64,000 nucleotides of DNA from Azolla caroliniana (Eukaryota; Polypodiophyta), in NCBI GenBank assembly GCA_043228905.1, contig JBHGNT010000006.1:15500001-15564000 (forward strand), in the 5' to 3' direction. The number at the start of each line of letters is the position of its first letter. The first letter of the stretch is position 1. The notes beneath the pieces were generated by a model. That model saw only the letters and a program-made list of their open reading frames with translations, had not been told where the DNA came from and did not search any database. The translations under genes and the position numbers were made by a program. Shown piece by piece: positions 54,461 to 64,000 of this stretch.

Positions 54461-55155
54461 TGTCGCGTTGTTACGCGCGTGGGCGGAGAACAAGGCGGGA
54501 CCACTGGGGTCTTGGACCGAGGAATAGGTGAGGAAGAAAAAAGAGAGAGAGAGAGAGAGAGACGCTCACTCACGTACAGACAAAGAAGCGCACAGGGATG
54601 CGTCACAACAACGCAGGAGACGCGAGTTGAGAACACTAGAGTGTGTTATGTAAATATAGGCATGTATTTGTATGTATGCAGACAAATCAAACGGTTACAG
54701 CCGACCAGGTCGACGAGGTGGATGCCGACGCCTGATCACCCACGCACACAGTAGAGCAAGATGGAGATTCTCCCGGAAGCACACGGGCGTTCCACGGAGC
54801 AGAATCAACCTCCTGAGAGCTTGCGCAAAAGAAAGCTATGGAGAACGATAGAGAAGAAGAGCTCGGTCCCAGTCCGACAGCACTTCCTTCCCTCTAGCGC
54901 GTGATCCCTTTCTCTCCCCCGTCTCCCTCTCTTTTATAGCTCAAGGAGGGAGGCCGTTTCACCCGTTTACATCACATTAACTCTCTGTCCTTTCGGACAG
55001 AGATACTCCTCGATTTACCTTATAGAATATTGCTACCTAGGATTTAACCTTTGTGCCTACCTATCTACTATACGACAAGGGACGTGCCCACGTGTAAGGG
55101 CCGGTTCACACACACTATACACGGTTTGCGCCTGGGGACGGTTTTCTTCACGACA
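54461..55155 (-). repeat. 5' LTR of element D
   Basis: 695 bp, the partner of 42648-43337. Several base differences and small indels between them make D clearly older than copia E. Confidence 0.87.
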
Positions 55156-55769
55156 CCGTGCTGTCTTGTGTAATCTCTGTACTATTCATAAGTGCATCTC
55201 TAGAAGTGTAGGGTAAGAGTCAGGGTAGTAGCGCACTCAGGTCCTCAGTTGTAGCCATGAACCTTCACCCATAGATACACATTATTATGCAACCAACGTA
55301 GTATGGCTCATGCCTCGTGTAACGGCATACCTTGCCACGCAATCCCCTTGAGGTCTATCTCGACGGACTGAAGATAGGCAGTGTTCCGTATCGGTAACAC
55401 GTTTGGCACACCCGGTGATCTGTGATTTCTCGCAGACGAACAACAAGGGATGGATGTCTAGCCGTAGAAGACCTAGAGAACCGACCTGGCAAGACCGACC
55501 ACTCACGAGGTTCATCACACGCCAGACAGAGGAGTGCGCAAAGCAAAAACCTCGCTTTAGTATTCCCTTCAGGAATACAAATCGACTCCACTCTCACAGA
55601 ACACCAAGACGTCAAGCAGGAAGTCCTGTCACTACACGAGGATCGTGATCTTTCCCTGCCCACCATAGCGTCCGGAATGGCCTTCTCCTATCCACGCTTC
55701 AACAGCAAAATAGACGCCGCAAGCCACACCCAATTGTTCCTGAATGTTTGGAACGCTAATCACATGGCG
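55156..55769. other. Unassigned sequence after element D
   Basis: Continuation of the 42255-42647 stretch across D (CCGT duplication). An open frame reads from about 55422 (ENRPGKTDHSRG..., then LALVFPSGIQID) but I recognise no domain, so I do not call a gene. Could be internal sequence of another retroelement. Confidence 0.35.
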
Positions 55770-56273
55770 TGTTACCCCGTACGAGATGTACGGAGAGTCA
55801 AGTGTGATGAGCGATGGTCGAATGTTATCATGATGTTGTGTATGTGTAGGGGGTATAAATGTAGTTGTGAGTCTATACGTATGTGAACACATGCACATGT
55901 GTGTGCATGTGGATGGATACGAGGAGGTGTGAGTGAGTGTCCAGTATGAATGCTAAATGGGGCTTACACCCCAATATATCTACCCCCTCTTGTACTATTT
56001 AACCCCTTATGGGGAATGAATGAAACATGAATGATCATTTTCTCTCTCAATCTCTCGCTCTCTTGTCATCTCTCTTTCTCTCTCTCTCTCCCCCTCAACG
56101 TTGAATCCCCTTGGGAGGGGGGTGGAGCCATTCTAGGCACCACCCCCACCCCGCAATGCTTCTCAATGCACATGATCTCTCTCGCCATCAATCCCATACT
56201 CTCCATCATCATCATAACCATCATGTCTATCTTTATCATCATTATCATCGTCCTTAACCCTAACCCTAAAACG
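55770..56273 (+). repeat. Second copy of the TGTTA...TAACA LTR, 3'-truncated
   Basis: 504 bp matching the solo LTR at 37746, with the same near-palindromic start and CCCTAACCCTAAAA near the end. The last bases (CCTATAACA) are replaced by unrelated sequence, so its 3' end is deleted or rearranged. Confidence 0.75.
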
Positions 56274-56834
56274 AATCCGTGGTCGCCAAAAACTGTGTTA
56301 ATCCTGACACAGGGTGTCCACTTAAGACACTTCACCAAAGGGTGTTACGGCAAGATGACTTACGACACAATGCTTAATTAGACCTTAATTGGTTACTTAG
56401 CAATACGTCATTAACACGCGTAAGATATAACAATGAGTACAGAACGGTAATCAATACTGAAAGGTTAAGGCAATAAGTTCTATTAATTATCCGTTGTCAA
56501 TTACATTGTAACTGGGCCTTTATATAGGTCTCCAGTGCGAAGTACAAAACGGTGCCAACCGGCACCTATTCAGAATCGGTCCGGATCCGGATCGACATAT
56601 CGATTCCGATTCGTCCGTCCATATTAATAAAATAATTACAACAGTTCTCAAATAAACTATTCCTTTCACACTCTGGTCTGGACATCCTTAAGCCTTCTTG
56701 CCGGCCGGGTAACATGGCGCAATGACTTCCAGTACCAGAAGGGCATGAATCGAAGATTGCAGAGTTTGGATTAACTCTGAATGGGAGAGTAGTGTGTTGG
56801 CACTCTCAGATGGACCTGGCAGCAATCACGACCT
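56274..56834. other. Unassigned LTR/leader-like sequence
   Basis: Has a TTTATATAGGTCTCC promoter-like site (about 56519) and directly precedes the Ty3 gag at 56835. Probably the remains of the 5' LTR and leader of element G. No gene seen. Confidence 0.35.
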
Positions 56835-59187
56835 TTGATTAGTTGCAATAAGCATTTTTGCAATTTTTTCATAGAAGGGTACCGCAACAAGAGATTATTG
56901 AGCAATTTTACACCATCAAGCAATCCCCAACAAAATCCGTCGCGGATTTTAGTCTACGATTCCAAAATTTACGACGGCAGCTTACACACCCCAACAGATG
57001 AGGAAGCTAAGGAGACATTTTTGGCAGCCCTCCAACGACCGATTAGAATGACGCTGAACACGCATAGTCTGAAAGGGGAAACAACCAATATGGTTATAGA
57101 GCGAGCCTTACAACTCGAATTGGAAGAAGAAGATGACAGATTTCCCGCCAGGCTATTCAATGCACGATCTGTCTCAACTTTGGGCATTCTGCGGTGGAAC
57201 GCAATATGCGAATTCATTACCCAATTTGTCACTCAAAGGCACACACGGTCGAGCAGTGTGAATACAATATGCTTAATAGACCTACACCCACAGTACGACA
57301 CGTAGAACCATAGAGGCCACTTTGTCAAAATGATCAAGGGCGAAAAGAGGAACGACCCCGATATACGGAACGAAATCCGCGCAAAGATCGTCATTACCGT
57401 AATCACCGAAACAACAACTTATATTCCGATGAAGAGGAATTGGAGGACGAAGAATATCGGGGCAACAACCGATATAATAAAGGGGGGCGTCGTTATAACA
57501 ATCGACGTTTTACAACCAATCGCGAGGGATTCAATGGACCACGACCACAAGGACATAATAGGCATTACAAGGACCGACATCGGTATGACGAAAGTTCAGA
57601 AGATGAACGGCGCCATGAGACACATCACGAACCCCGACACCCACCATTGAATAACAGGAGGTTTCAACAAAACCAAGATGAACAAGCAATAGCCACGTAA
57701 ATGGCTACACCACTAGAGAGAGAGAGATAGGTGAGTCCAATGTCCATTGTTTCGTATGCCAACAACCCGGACATTACACGACTCAGTGTCCACTTCGCAA
57801 AGGCAAAGGACCCACCATAAATATGATTATGATGGAAGTTCAACAAGTGACAACATGGCAGCAAACCAAGAACACTGACTGGACTATGCAAGAGGAGATA
57901 CGCAAAGCAGCCCAAGCTTGGGTAGAAAAAGCTAACGCGGCAACTACGGAACGTATGAGGTAGGAATCCGCAAACAACTTACCCAGGGGAGAAGATACGA
58001 CATCATCAGATTCCATATGGCAGGCACAGGCGAACTGCAAGATAACGATGACCATGGAGAAGCTCCTTTGACTGGTTCCGAAGTTCCGACAAACAGTGGA
58101 GAATCACATTATGGGCACATATGGGATAGATGTCTCGACAAATTTTGCAGAAACCAGTTCCGGTCCAATGGTAGTAGACCATCACAACCCAGCCATTAAA
58201 CTAGTGATATAGGGTCACGAAGTTGACGGATGTATAGTCGATGGGGGTTTCAACGTCAATGTCATTAGTAAGACTACATGTGAACGATTAGGAATTTTGA
58301 ATTGGGAAGTTTGCCCTTTTTGGCTTCGCATGGCAGACACTAGATCTATCTGAACCTTAGGGTTGATTGGGAAATTAGGCATTATCGTCGACGGTCATCG
58401 TTTTGACATTTCGGTAGTGGTATTGGCACTTGACGCCCCAGGAGCGTACCCAATATTGCTCGGTAGCCATGGCTTCGGGCGGCTAACATCAAACAGCACT
58501 GGCAGCATAACTATATCAGTTTCTGACTAGGACGTAGCAAAATCCGCATACCCACTTAGGAAATGGCTGCACAACCCAAGGGCATAACACCATTATATGC
58601 AGAAGACATATATATGCTAGAAGGGGTAGATGATGCGGAGCTGGAAGGATACCTTGATGATCAACCGCAGATCGTCCAATTATTTGAAATTAATATTATG
58701 GAAACCATTGTGGACTACGTGCCCAGTAATACGCTTCAAGAAGAGGCGTACGAGCTGGATCCAAAATCATTGCTAGAGCTAAGCAGGGCACGAGCAACAT
58801 TTGACTGGGAAATGGAAATCTCACGGCGAGTCTCAGCCTTAGCATTAGAAGACGTCAATGTCGAAACGACAACGGATCCACGAGTACTCTCAATTGCAAA
58901 GGATTTACCCCTGAGTCACAAGGAAGCAATGATAGCAGTGCTCAAGGAATATAAATATGTGTTCGCTTGGTCCCATGAAGACATGAAGGGGTTGGACCCA
59001 AAGTTTTACCACCATAAGATCAACTTAGCTACCGATGTGAAACCCGTATAGCAGCGTCGATATCACATGAATCCGAATTACGCGGCTCGCGTAAAAGAGG
59101 AAATTGACAAACTTCTCAAGGCAGGGTTTATTCGACCAGTTAAGCAAGCTACGTGGCTAAGCCCAATAGTCGTAGTACCGAAGAAAA
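56835..59187 (+). pseudogene. Element G: Ty3 gag, protease and RT start, truncated
   Basis: Plus strand. Gag domain (TIKQSPTKSVADFSLRFQNL, then TFLAALQRPIRMTLNTHSL and MVIERALQLE), CCHC knuckle CFVCQQPGHYTTQC (57748-57789), protease-like CIVDGGFNVNVIS (DGG at the active site) and LLGSHGFGRL. After shifts, an open segment 58563-59051 leads to the start of RT (KEEIDKLLKAGFIRPV, then WLSPIVVVPKKNG), which ends at about 59187. The RT opening resembles Tat/Athila-type elements; I am not sure of the clade. Many stops and at least three frames used. Confidence 0.7.
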
Positions 59188-59525
59188 ATGGCAGAAGCAA
59201 ACCCTAAACAAACACGAACTCTCAACCCTCACGACGAGGAAGAAGAAGAAGAAAACTACTAAGTTAAAACCGCCTAACCCTAATCTAATGGTGTACCCCC
59301 TAACACGAAATGGGCAACCCTTTTACAAAGGGTGCTCGCCTCCTTTTATAGAACAAGGAGAGGGATGCGTAACAATGTGGGATAAATCCCTTATTACATG
59401 GGATCCTCTGTCCCAACTTAACTCCTATTGTTCACACGTTTTTACAAGGGTAAGTGCACATGGTGCACTCCGCCGATTCTTCTGACAATCCCCGGTTTCT
59501 CACTATGGCCCGAAATCTTCACAAC
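59188..59525 (-). repeat. LTR of element H (D-related), start approximate
   Basis: Ends CTTCACAACA in plus orientation, next to TCCGCCCCCACC, the same PPT complement as element D. Minus strand start TGTTGTGAAGA resembles D's TGTCGTGAAGA. It has a TTTTATAGAACAAGGAGAGG block like D's TTTTATAGCTCAAGGAGGG. It cut the RT of element G. Confidence 0.6.
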
Positions 59526-61030
59526 ATCCGCCCCCACCAAATTGCACGTCCACTAGTACGTGCCAAATCTAGAGAAGGCAAAAGATTCGGGCCAGTGAGG
59601 AACCGGTCTTTCGTAATCCGTATTCCGGCTGTCGCGTTGCCCTCGCCGGTCAGAACTGTCGGCTCTGGTTCCCTTTCCGCGTTCGCCTCGCCGTAGGCTT
59701 CTTGGACCCATCGATGGGTCATTCACTGCGATCCCGTAGTGCGTGTGCTTCCCCGTTGGCTCTTCTCTTGGCCGCATGCACACCTCTCATTCCTCTTTCG
59801 GGTGTGCCCTTTTCGGCTCGACACACCGCTCCTTAATCGGGTGTCCCCGACAGCTCACCGGAAGATCACTCTTGTCGCGTCCTAGCCCGCATGGCCTCCT
59901 TCTCTCACGTAACGCCTTGGTTGGTCAGTGCCTCTGCTGCTGCTGCCTTCGTCCCCTCGCCGCCACCTTCCATTGCCCTCGGTCTCACGTTGCCACGTTG
60001 GCCGAACAACCAGGGTCTCCAGGCAGGTGTGAAGGATCCTTCTCGGGCCTCCGTTTAGTTGGGTCACCAAGTCGTGTGCCAAGCGTGTCCAATCTTTGTC
60101 ACGCATCCGGTTCACGGCCGCCTCGCCGGCCTCATACCTCCTTTCGCTCTGCTTCCCGTCGTTCGATCACATTCACCTACCGCCACCGTCCTTTCCTATA
60201 GGACTCACATCGGCACTCGGGCCGACCGCCGGATCGGTGTGATGATCCTTGTGGGACCTCCCCTTCTGCCTTCGGTTGCCCACCTTGTTGCCGCTATCGT
60301 TCCTTACTCTAGGTCTCACGCCGGCTCTCGGGCCGACCGCCAGAGTGTCTAGAACCAGTGTGTGTAAGGTCGCGGCAGCATCGCTTCCCCTTTTCTTCCG
60401 TCCTTTCTGTTCATCACGTTCACCTGCCACCACCGATCTCTTCTATAGGAATCACGCTGGCACTTGGGCCAACCGCCGGATCGGTGTGAGGATCTCCATA
60501 GACTGCCCACCCTCAGTCCTTTCGCCTTCATCCCCTTGCCGCCATCGTTTGTCACTCTAGGTCTCATGCCAGCTCTCGGGCCGACAACCGGAGTCTCTAG
60601 AACCGGTGTGAAGGATCCTCCTCGGGCTTGTCGTCTTTCTCCGCAATTCGAGAGGGTGGCTCGCTCCAGACCCTCTCCTGTGGTACTGACGTACCGTGTT
60701 CCCAGCCTCTTCGTAGGCCTGCTCTCTCCCCTCTTCCGGATCGGTTATCCGGAAGTCCACCTCGCCCGGTTCTCGTCCGGGTCTGTTCGTCATTCTCTGG
60801 ATTGTCGGGTCCCATTCTCCTACCTCCACCATTCTCTCCTATAGGACTCACGCCGGCACTCGGGCCGACCGCTAGATCGGTGTGAGGATCTCCGTAGGAC
60901 CGGTCTTCGTTCTCTACTTCATCCCTTGTACTTCTCCCGAACTCGTTGTCGCTAATCCTCTTTTTTGCGCTTCCCTACCATCTCCCTTCTCTTTTGGTCT
61001 CGCGTTGCCATGTTTACCTCATCCAAGCTC
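59526..61030 (-). mobile_element. Internal part of element H (no coding region recognised)
   Basis: Follows the D-type LTR/PPT on the minus strand. The sequence is C/T-rich on the plus strand with irregular repeats; the open frames are compositional and do not resemble Gag or Pol. Probably a non-autonomous or heavily decayed relative of element D, cut off at about 61030. Right border approximate. Confidence 0.4.
60190..60900. repeat. About 245-bp higher-order repeat in element H
   Basis: Two alternating sub-units, one with CTATAGGACTCACxxCGGCA (about 60196, 60440, 60836) and one with CTCTAGGTCTCACGCCGGCT (about 60304, 60554). Same-type spacing is about 244-250 bp for the first pairs. Confidence 0.6.
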
Positions 61031-61442
61031 TCATGTACCAGCAATTCGTATGAAAAGTACAATGAAGAAAATAAGTTTTAAAGGAAATAAACTAGTCTAA
61101 TGGTATGTCATTGTATGCATTAGGCTTATTTTATATATTTGTGTAATGAACATCTAAACACACATTACACGTGCACATTCATGTGTTAACATACACGTCT
61201 AACCATCACTCCTTTCATACCTATGCATATTGCATCTTCTCGATTTCCCTCGTTCCACGCGATTTTCACACTATTGTCGAAAATGTTCACGACAACATCC
61301 AACAGTAACTAAGTTACAAAAGGTTGGTTTAAATACCAACTGATCTAGGGCAAGTGCCCTTTCTACTAATTATAAATCTAGCCTAGTATGATGTCCACTG
61401 GCCAGTGGGAACACTATCTCTATGGCAAGTTGAGTTCAATTC
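61031..61442 (+). other. AT-rich stretch with tRNA-like block
   Basis: No gene. At 61377-61454 the sequence TCTAGCCTAGTATGATG is followed by GTTGAGTTCAATTCTCAAC, which can form a T-arm-like stem with loop TTCAATT. May be a SINE or tRNA remnant at the junction with the copia J fragment; weak evidence. Confidence 0.3.
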
Positions 61443-62563
61443 TCAACACCGGGGAACTTGTTTTAGTCCATAAATGGTGTGCCTCAACCGGCATACCAGG
61501 TTCTCCTTCCTCTTTTCGACGAATCCTTCTGGTTGCTGCATATATATCTCCTCTTCAAGATCGCGATCCAGGAAGGCTGTCTTGACATCTAGCTGTTCAA
61601 CTTCGAGATCCATGATGGCCATTATGCTAAGCACCCTCTAAATGGATGTCATCTTTACTATCGGGGGGAAAAATTTCGTCGAAATCCACTCCCTTCTTCT
61701 ACTGAAAGGCCATCTCCACAATGCAGGCTTTGTACCTTGGTGGATTTCTGCCATCTCCTAGTTTTAGTTTATACACCCACTTATTTTGGAGTGCTCTCTT
61801 TCCTTTCGGCAACTCCATCCGCTTGCATGTGTGGTTCTCATGCAGGGAATCCATCTCGTCCTACATGGCACTTAGTCACTCCCTGCTATCAGTGTCCCTC
61901 TTCCCTTGTTCGAAGCTTTCTAGATCCCCCTCGTCTGTAAGTAGTACGTACTCTTTATCTAGAAATCTCGGGGGGGGTCTTCTGTCTCTTAGAGGGTATC
62001 TTCTTCATTTGTTCTCATCAACCGGCTCGCTAGGTACTTCCTCTTCTACTTCAGTTGGTTCATCATCCGATTCGAAGTCAGCTACTTCATCATCTTCTTC
62101 TTCGGATCCGACCGGATTCCTTACGGTCGATCTGGCTCCGGATCTGACTCTGTATCCACATCTGGCTTCCGACTGTTCGTCGATCGATCTGACTCCTTGT
62201 CCGGATCCGGTCAGCTCACCTTGTTCTTCAGTCGGCATTCGACTTCCAACTGGTTGGGAGGATGTATTTGAATTCTCTTTCTCCTAGTCAACAATAGTCT
62301 TGTCCTCCATGAAGTCTATATCTCTGCTCCCGATCACCTTCTTGATGGCTAAGTCTCATAGCCGGTAGCCAAACTCTTTGTTGTCGTATCCTAGGAATAT
62401 GCATGGTAGAGTCTTCGGGTCCAATTTTCTCCTCTAGTCCTTTGCTACATGCACATAGGCAAGATAACCAAACACCCTCAAAGGCCGGTACGTCACGTCT
62501 TTGCCGTTCCACACCCTTTGTGGAATATCTCCGTCCAAGGGTACTAAGGGCGATCATCATCGT
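61443..62563 (-). pseudogene. Copia J fragment (integrase end and RT)
   Basis: Minus strand. From 62563: integrase C-terminal part (VPLDGDIPQRVWNGKDV, AYVHVAKD) down to a DEDD/Ser-rich linker at 62238-62005, RT start (NKWVYKLKLGD, FDEIF) and RT to YGLKQ at about 61455. In-frame stops and shifts throughout. Same family as copias A and B. The integrase start lies beyond copia K. Confidence 0.75.
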
Positions 62564-62694
62564 TGTTGGGATAAAAGTCACACTCCGCCCATCTTGTATC
62601 TCTAGTATGAACACATAGCTAACCTAACTATATAAGTGGGTTACTTACCTTGTAAAGAAGAGTTCAAAGGTTAATGCAACATAGTATTCTTTGA

Positions 62695-62786
<92 letters not shown>

Positions 62787-62884
62787 GCAACTATTTGTTT
62801 TCATCCTCTTGAATCATTGTTTCTGTTGTTTTCTAGACTCATTGAGAGGTCCTTAATCACGATTCCGCACAAACGACTTCAACA
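62564..62884 (+). repeat. 5' LTR of copia K
   Basis: 321 bp, TGTTGGG...TTCAACA. It contains an 86-bp CT microsatellite (62699-62784) just before the TATGCAAC end. PBS TGGTATCAGAG starts at 62887. It inserted in copia J. Confidence 0.75.
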
Positions 62885-62999
62885 AGTGGTATCAGAGTGA
62901 TTTGCAATCCATTCGCAACAACAACACAAATCTGAGAAGAGAAGAATCGGATGAAGGGAAGAACCGGGTCAAAAAAATCTTACTTCCTACAGAACATGG

Positions 63000-64000
63000 C
63001 TTCTACATCCGATATAGGAATAGAAATCTGAATGTTTGATGACAAAAACTTTGCCCTATGGAAGGAGATGATACAATATGTATTTATCATATAGCATCAA
63101 ATCGAGGCAATACATCACAACAACAAGCTAGTCTCGATGACAGCAGATGAATGGCCTTCACTGGATGAAATAGCCAGGTCGACCATTCGAATCCATCTAG
63201 CCGAGAACGTCTACTTCAGCATAGCCAAAGAGATGATGACATTTACCTTGTGGGAGAAACTCCAGGCCATTTATGAGAAATAGTCCTCCTCATCAAAGCT
63301 CATATTGATCTGACAGTTGTTCAATATGAAGATGAGAGAGACAGATCCGGCGACCTCCCACATTAACACCTTCAGTCGGGTGTTATCCGAACTCTCCTCC
63401 CAGAGGATTAACTTCGAAGAAGAAGTGAAAACCCTTGCTTTACTTTCGAGCTTGCCGGCGAGTTGGGAGGTATTCTGCACGACTTTCACCAACAACTGTC
63501 CAAAGCTGAATCTGGACGAAACAATCGAACAAGTCCTTACTGAGGATATCTAACGAAAATCGATGGGCCTCACCATCAACAACTCATCAGAAGCCCACTA
63601 CTCGACTGAGCCAACCGGAAGTACCGATCGATGAACCAGTTGGTCAAGAAAGAGAGAGAATCGATAGCGGTCGAAGTCGAGAAATAGCCGACCAGGTGAT
63701 TTATGCACGCACTGCAAAAAAGTCAATCACAACATTTTCGACTGTTGGTCGACCAAGAGGAAGGAGAACAGTCCAAGATTCAAGCGGAACTCAAGATGAT
63801 CCAACTCGAACCGTTCTCTAGTCGGCAACCAAATCAATGTTGTCTACTCCCGATTAGGAGAAAACCTCTCTCTAGAAGACTCGGTGATTAGAGAAGTCCT
63901 CTACAGTGCGCAGACGCACAAATGTAGTTATTGAACTTCGGAGCCACATTTCACATAATCCCCAATTCGAATGGTTTTCTAACTATTCTATCGGAGCCAG
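63000..64000 (+). pseudogene. Copia K gag and protease start (runs off the window)
   Basis: Frame from the Gag start around ATG 62997. Gag blocks: DDKNFALWKEMIQY, HLAENVYFSIAKEM, TLWEKLQAIYEK, FNMKMRETD, LLSSLPASWEVF. CCHC knuckle CTHCKKVNHNIFDC (about 63697-63740). Protease start LNFGATFHIIPNSN at about 63930, where DSG is NFG. Several stops and shifts. The 3' end and the rest of the element are outside the window. Confidence 0.7.

Larger units (their letters stand above)
42648..55155 (-). mobile_element. Element D: Ty3/gypsy, minus strand, split by copia E
   Basis: LTRs 42648-43337 and 54461-55155, PBS and PPT in place, gag, protease, RT-RNase H and integrase on the minus strand; without copia E it is about 7.06 kb. 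A 4-bp CCGT duplication flanks it (42644-42647 and 55156-55159; the 5-bp flanks CCCGT and CCGTG are offset). Gag, PBS and LTR ends match the TR-GAG array. RT has FLDD rather than YLDD and the protease has DHG. Stops and frameshifts mean this copy is dead. Confidence 0.87.

Noticed and set aside
55422-55886. 154-codon open frame as a possible gene
   Set aside because: It runs into the LTR at 55770 and has no recognisable domain; the part before the LTR may be retroelement sequence but I cannot support a gene.
56031-56381. Hydrophobic frame rich in Ile (116 codons) in the LTR at 55770
   Set aside because: It is a CATCAT-rich low-complexity stretch inside an LTR, not a membrane protein.
59743-60885. 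Several 80-150-codon frames in the C/T-rich region
   Set aside because: They follow the repeat composition on both strands at once and lack any Gag or Pol motif.

Overview
The window is repeat-dense nuclear DNA of a land plant. The evidence is a mix of Ty1/copia and Ty3/gypsy LTR retrotransposons, TGGTATCAGAGC-type primer binding sites, a chromodomain integrase and GT-AG introns. I found no ordinary host gene, rRNA or functional tRNA. Nearly every base belongs to a transposable element, many nested inside each other. I cannot name the species.

Layout. (1) 1-8259: a head-to-tail array, period 2851 bp, of a gag-only non-autonomous LTR element (TR-GAG type); units share LTRs and are almost identical. 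(2) 8261-17852: a decayed chromovirus whose pol is split by a 3.9-kb DNA-transposon fragment ('TE1', 10285 to about 14175). (3) 17853-21147: minus-strand copia debris with a 643-bp hAT-like MITE. (4) 21148-42254: one minus-strand copia ('A') opened by two later insertions, a 10,927-bp TIR transposon ('TE2', 22243-33169) in its RT/RNase H and a plus-strand copia ('B', 36844-42080) in its 5' LTR. (5) 42648-55155: a minus-strand Ty3 element ('D') whose gag is interrupted by a young, apparently intact copia ('E', 48417-53857). (6) 55156-64000: fragments of LTRs, a Ty3 element ('G'), a D-like LTR ('H') and two copias ('J', 'K').

The most unusual content is TE2 with its relative TE1. TE2 has 25-bp TIRs (GGGT...) and a 4-bp TCAT target duplication; removing it restores the copia A reading frame exactly. 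It carries two convergent spliced genes. The plus gene has six exons with consistent phases (618 codons): a helical module, a coiled coil and a degenerate RING. An ORF for a catalytically dead FCP1-like domain follows. The minus gene is transposase-like but seems to lack its catalytic core. Each gene holds a 1.2-1.6-kb array of the 14-bp palindrome TAGCTAATTAGCTA in an intron, and that palindrome also sits just inside the TIRs. TE1 has a homologous coiled-coil/RING-H2 gene, a related terminus and an array at the same position, but built on a different 14-bp palindrome (ATTTAGTACTAAAT). This resembles a family-specific cis-motif and trans-factor system, comparable in logic to VANDAL anti-silencing; that reading is inference.

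Two links connect elements. The TR-GAG array and element D share LTR termini, primer binding site and homologous Gag, so D-type elements are the probable mobilising partner. The LTR of copia E carries 30 bp identical to the TE2 array. Relative ages from nesting: E is younger than D; TE2 and B are younger than A; A is younger than the copia LTR it sits in.
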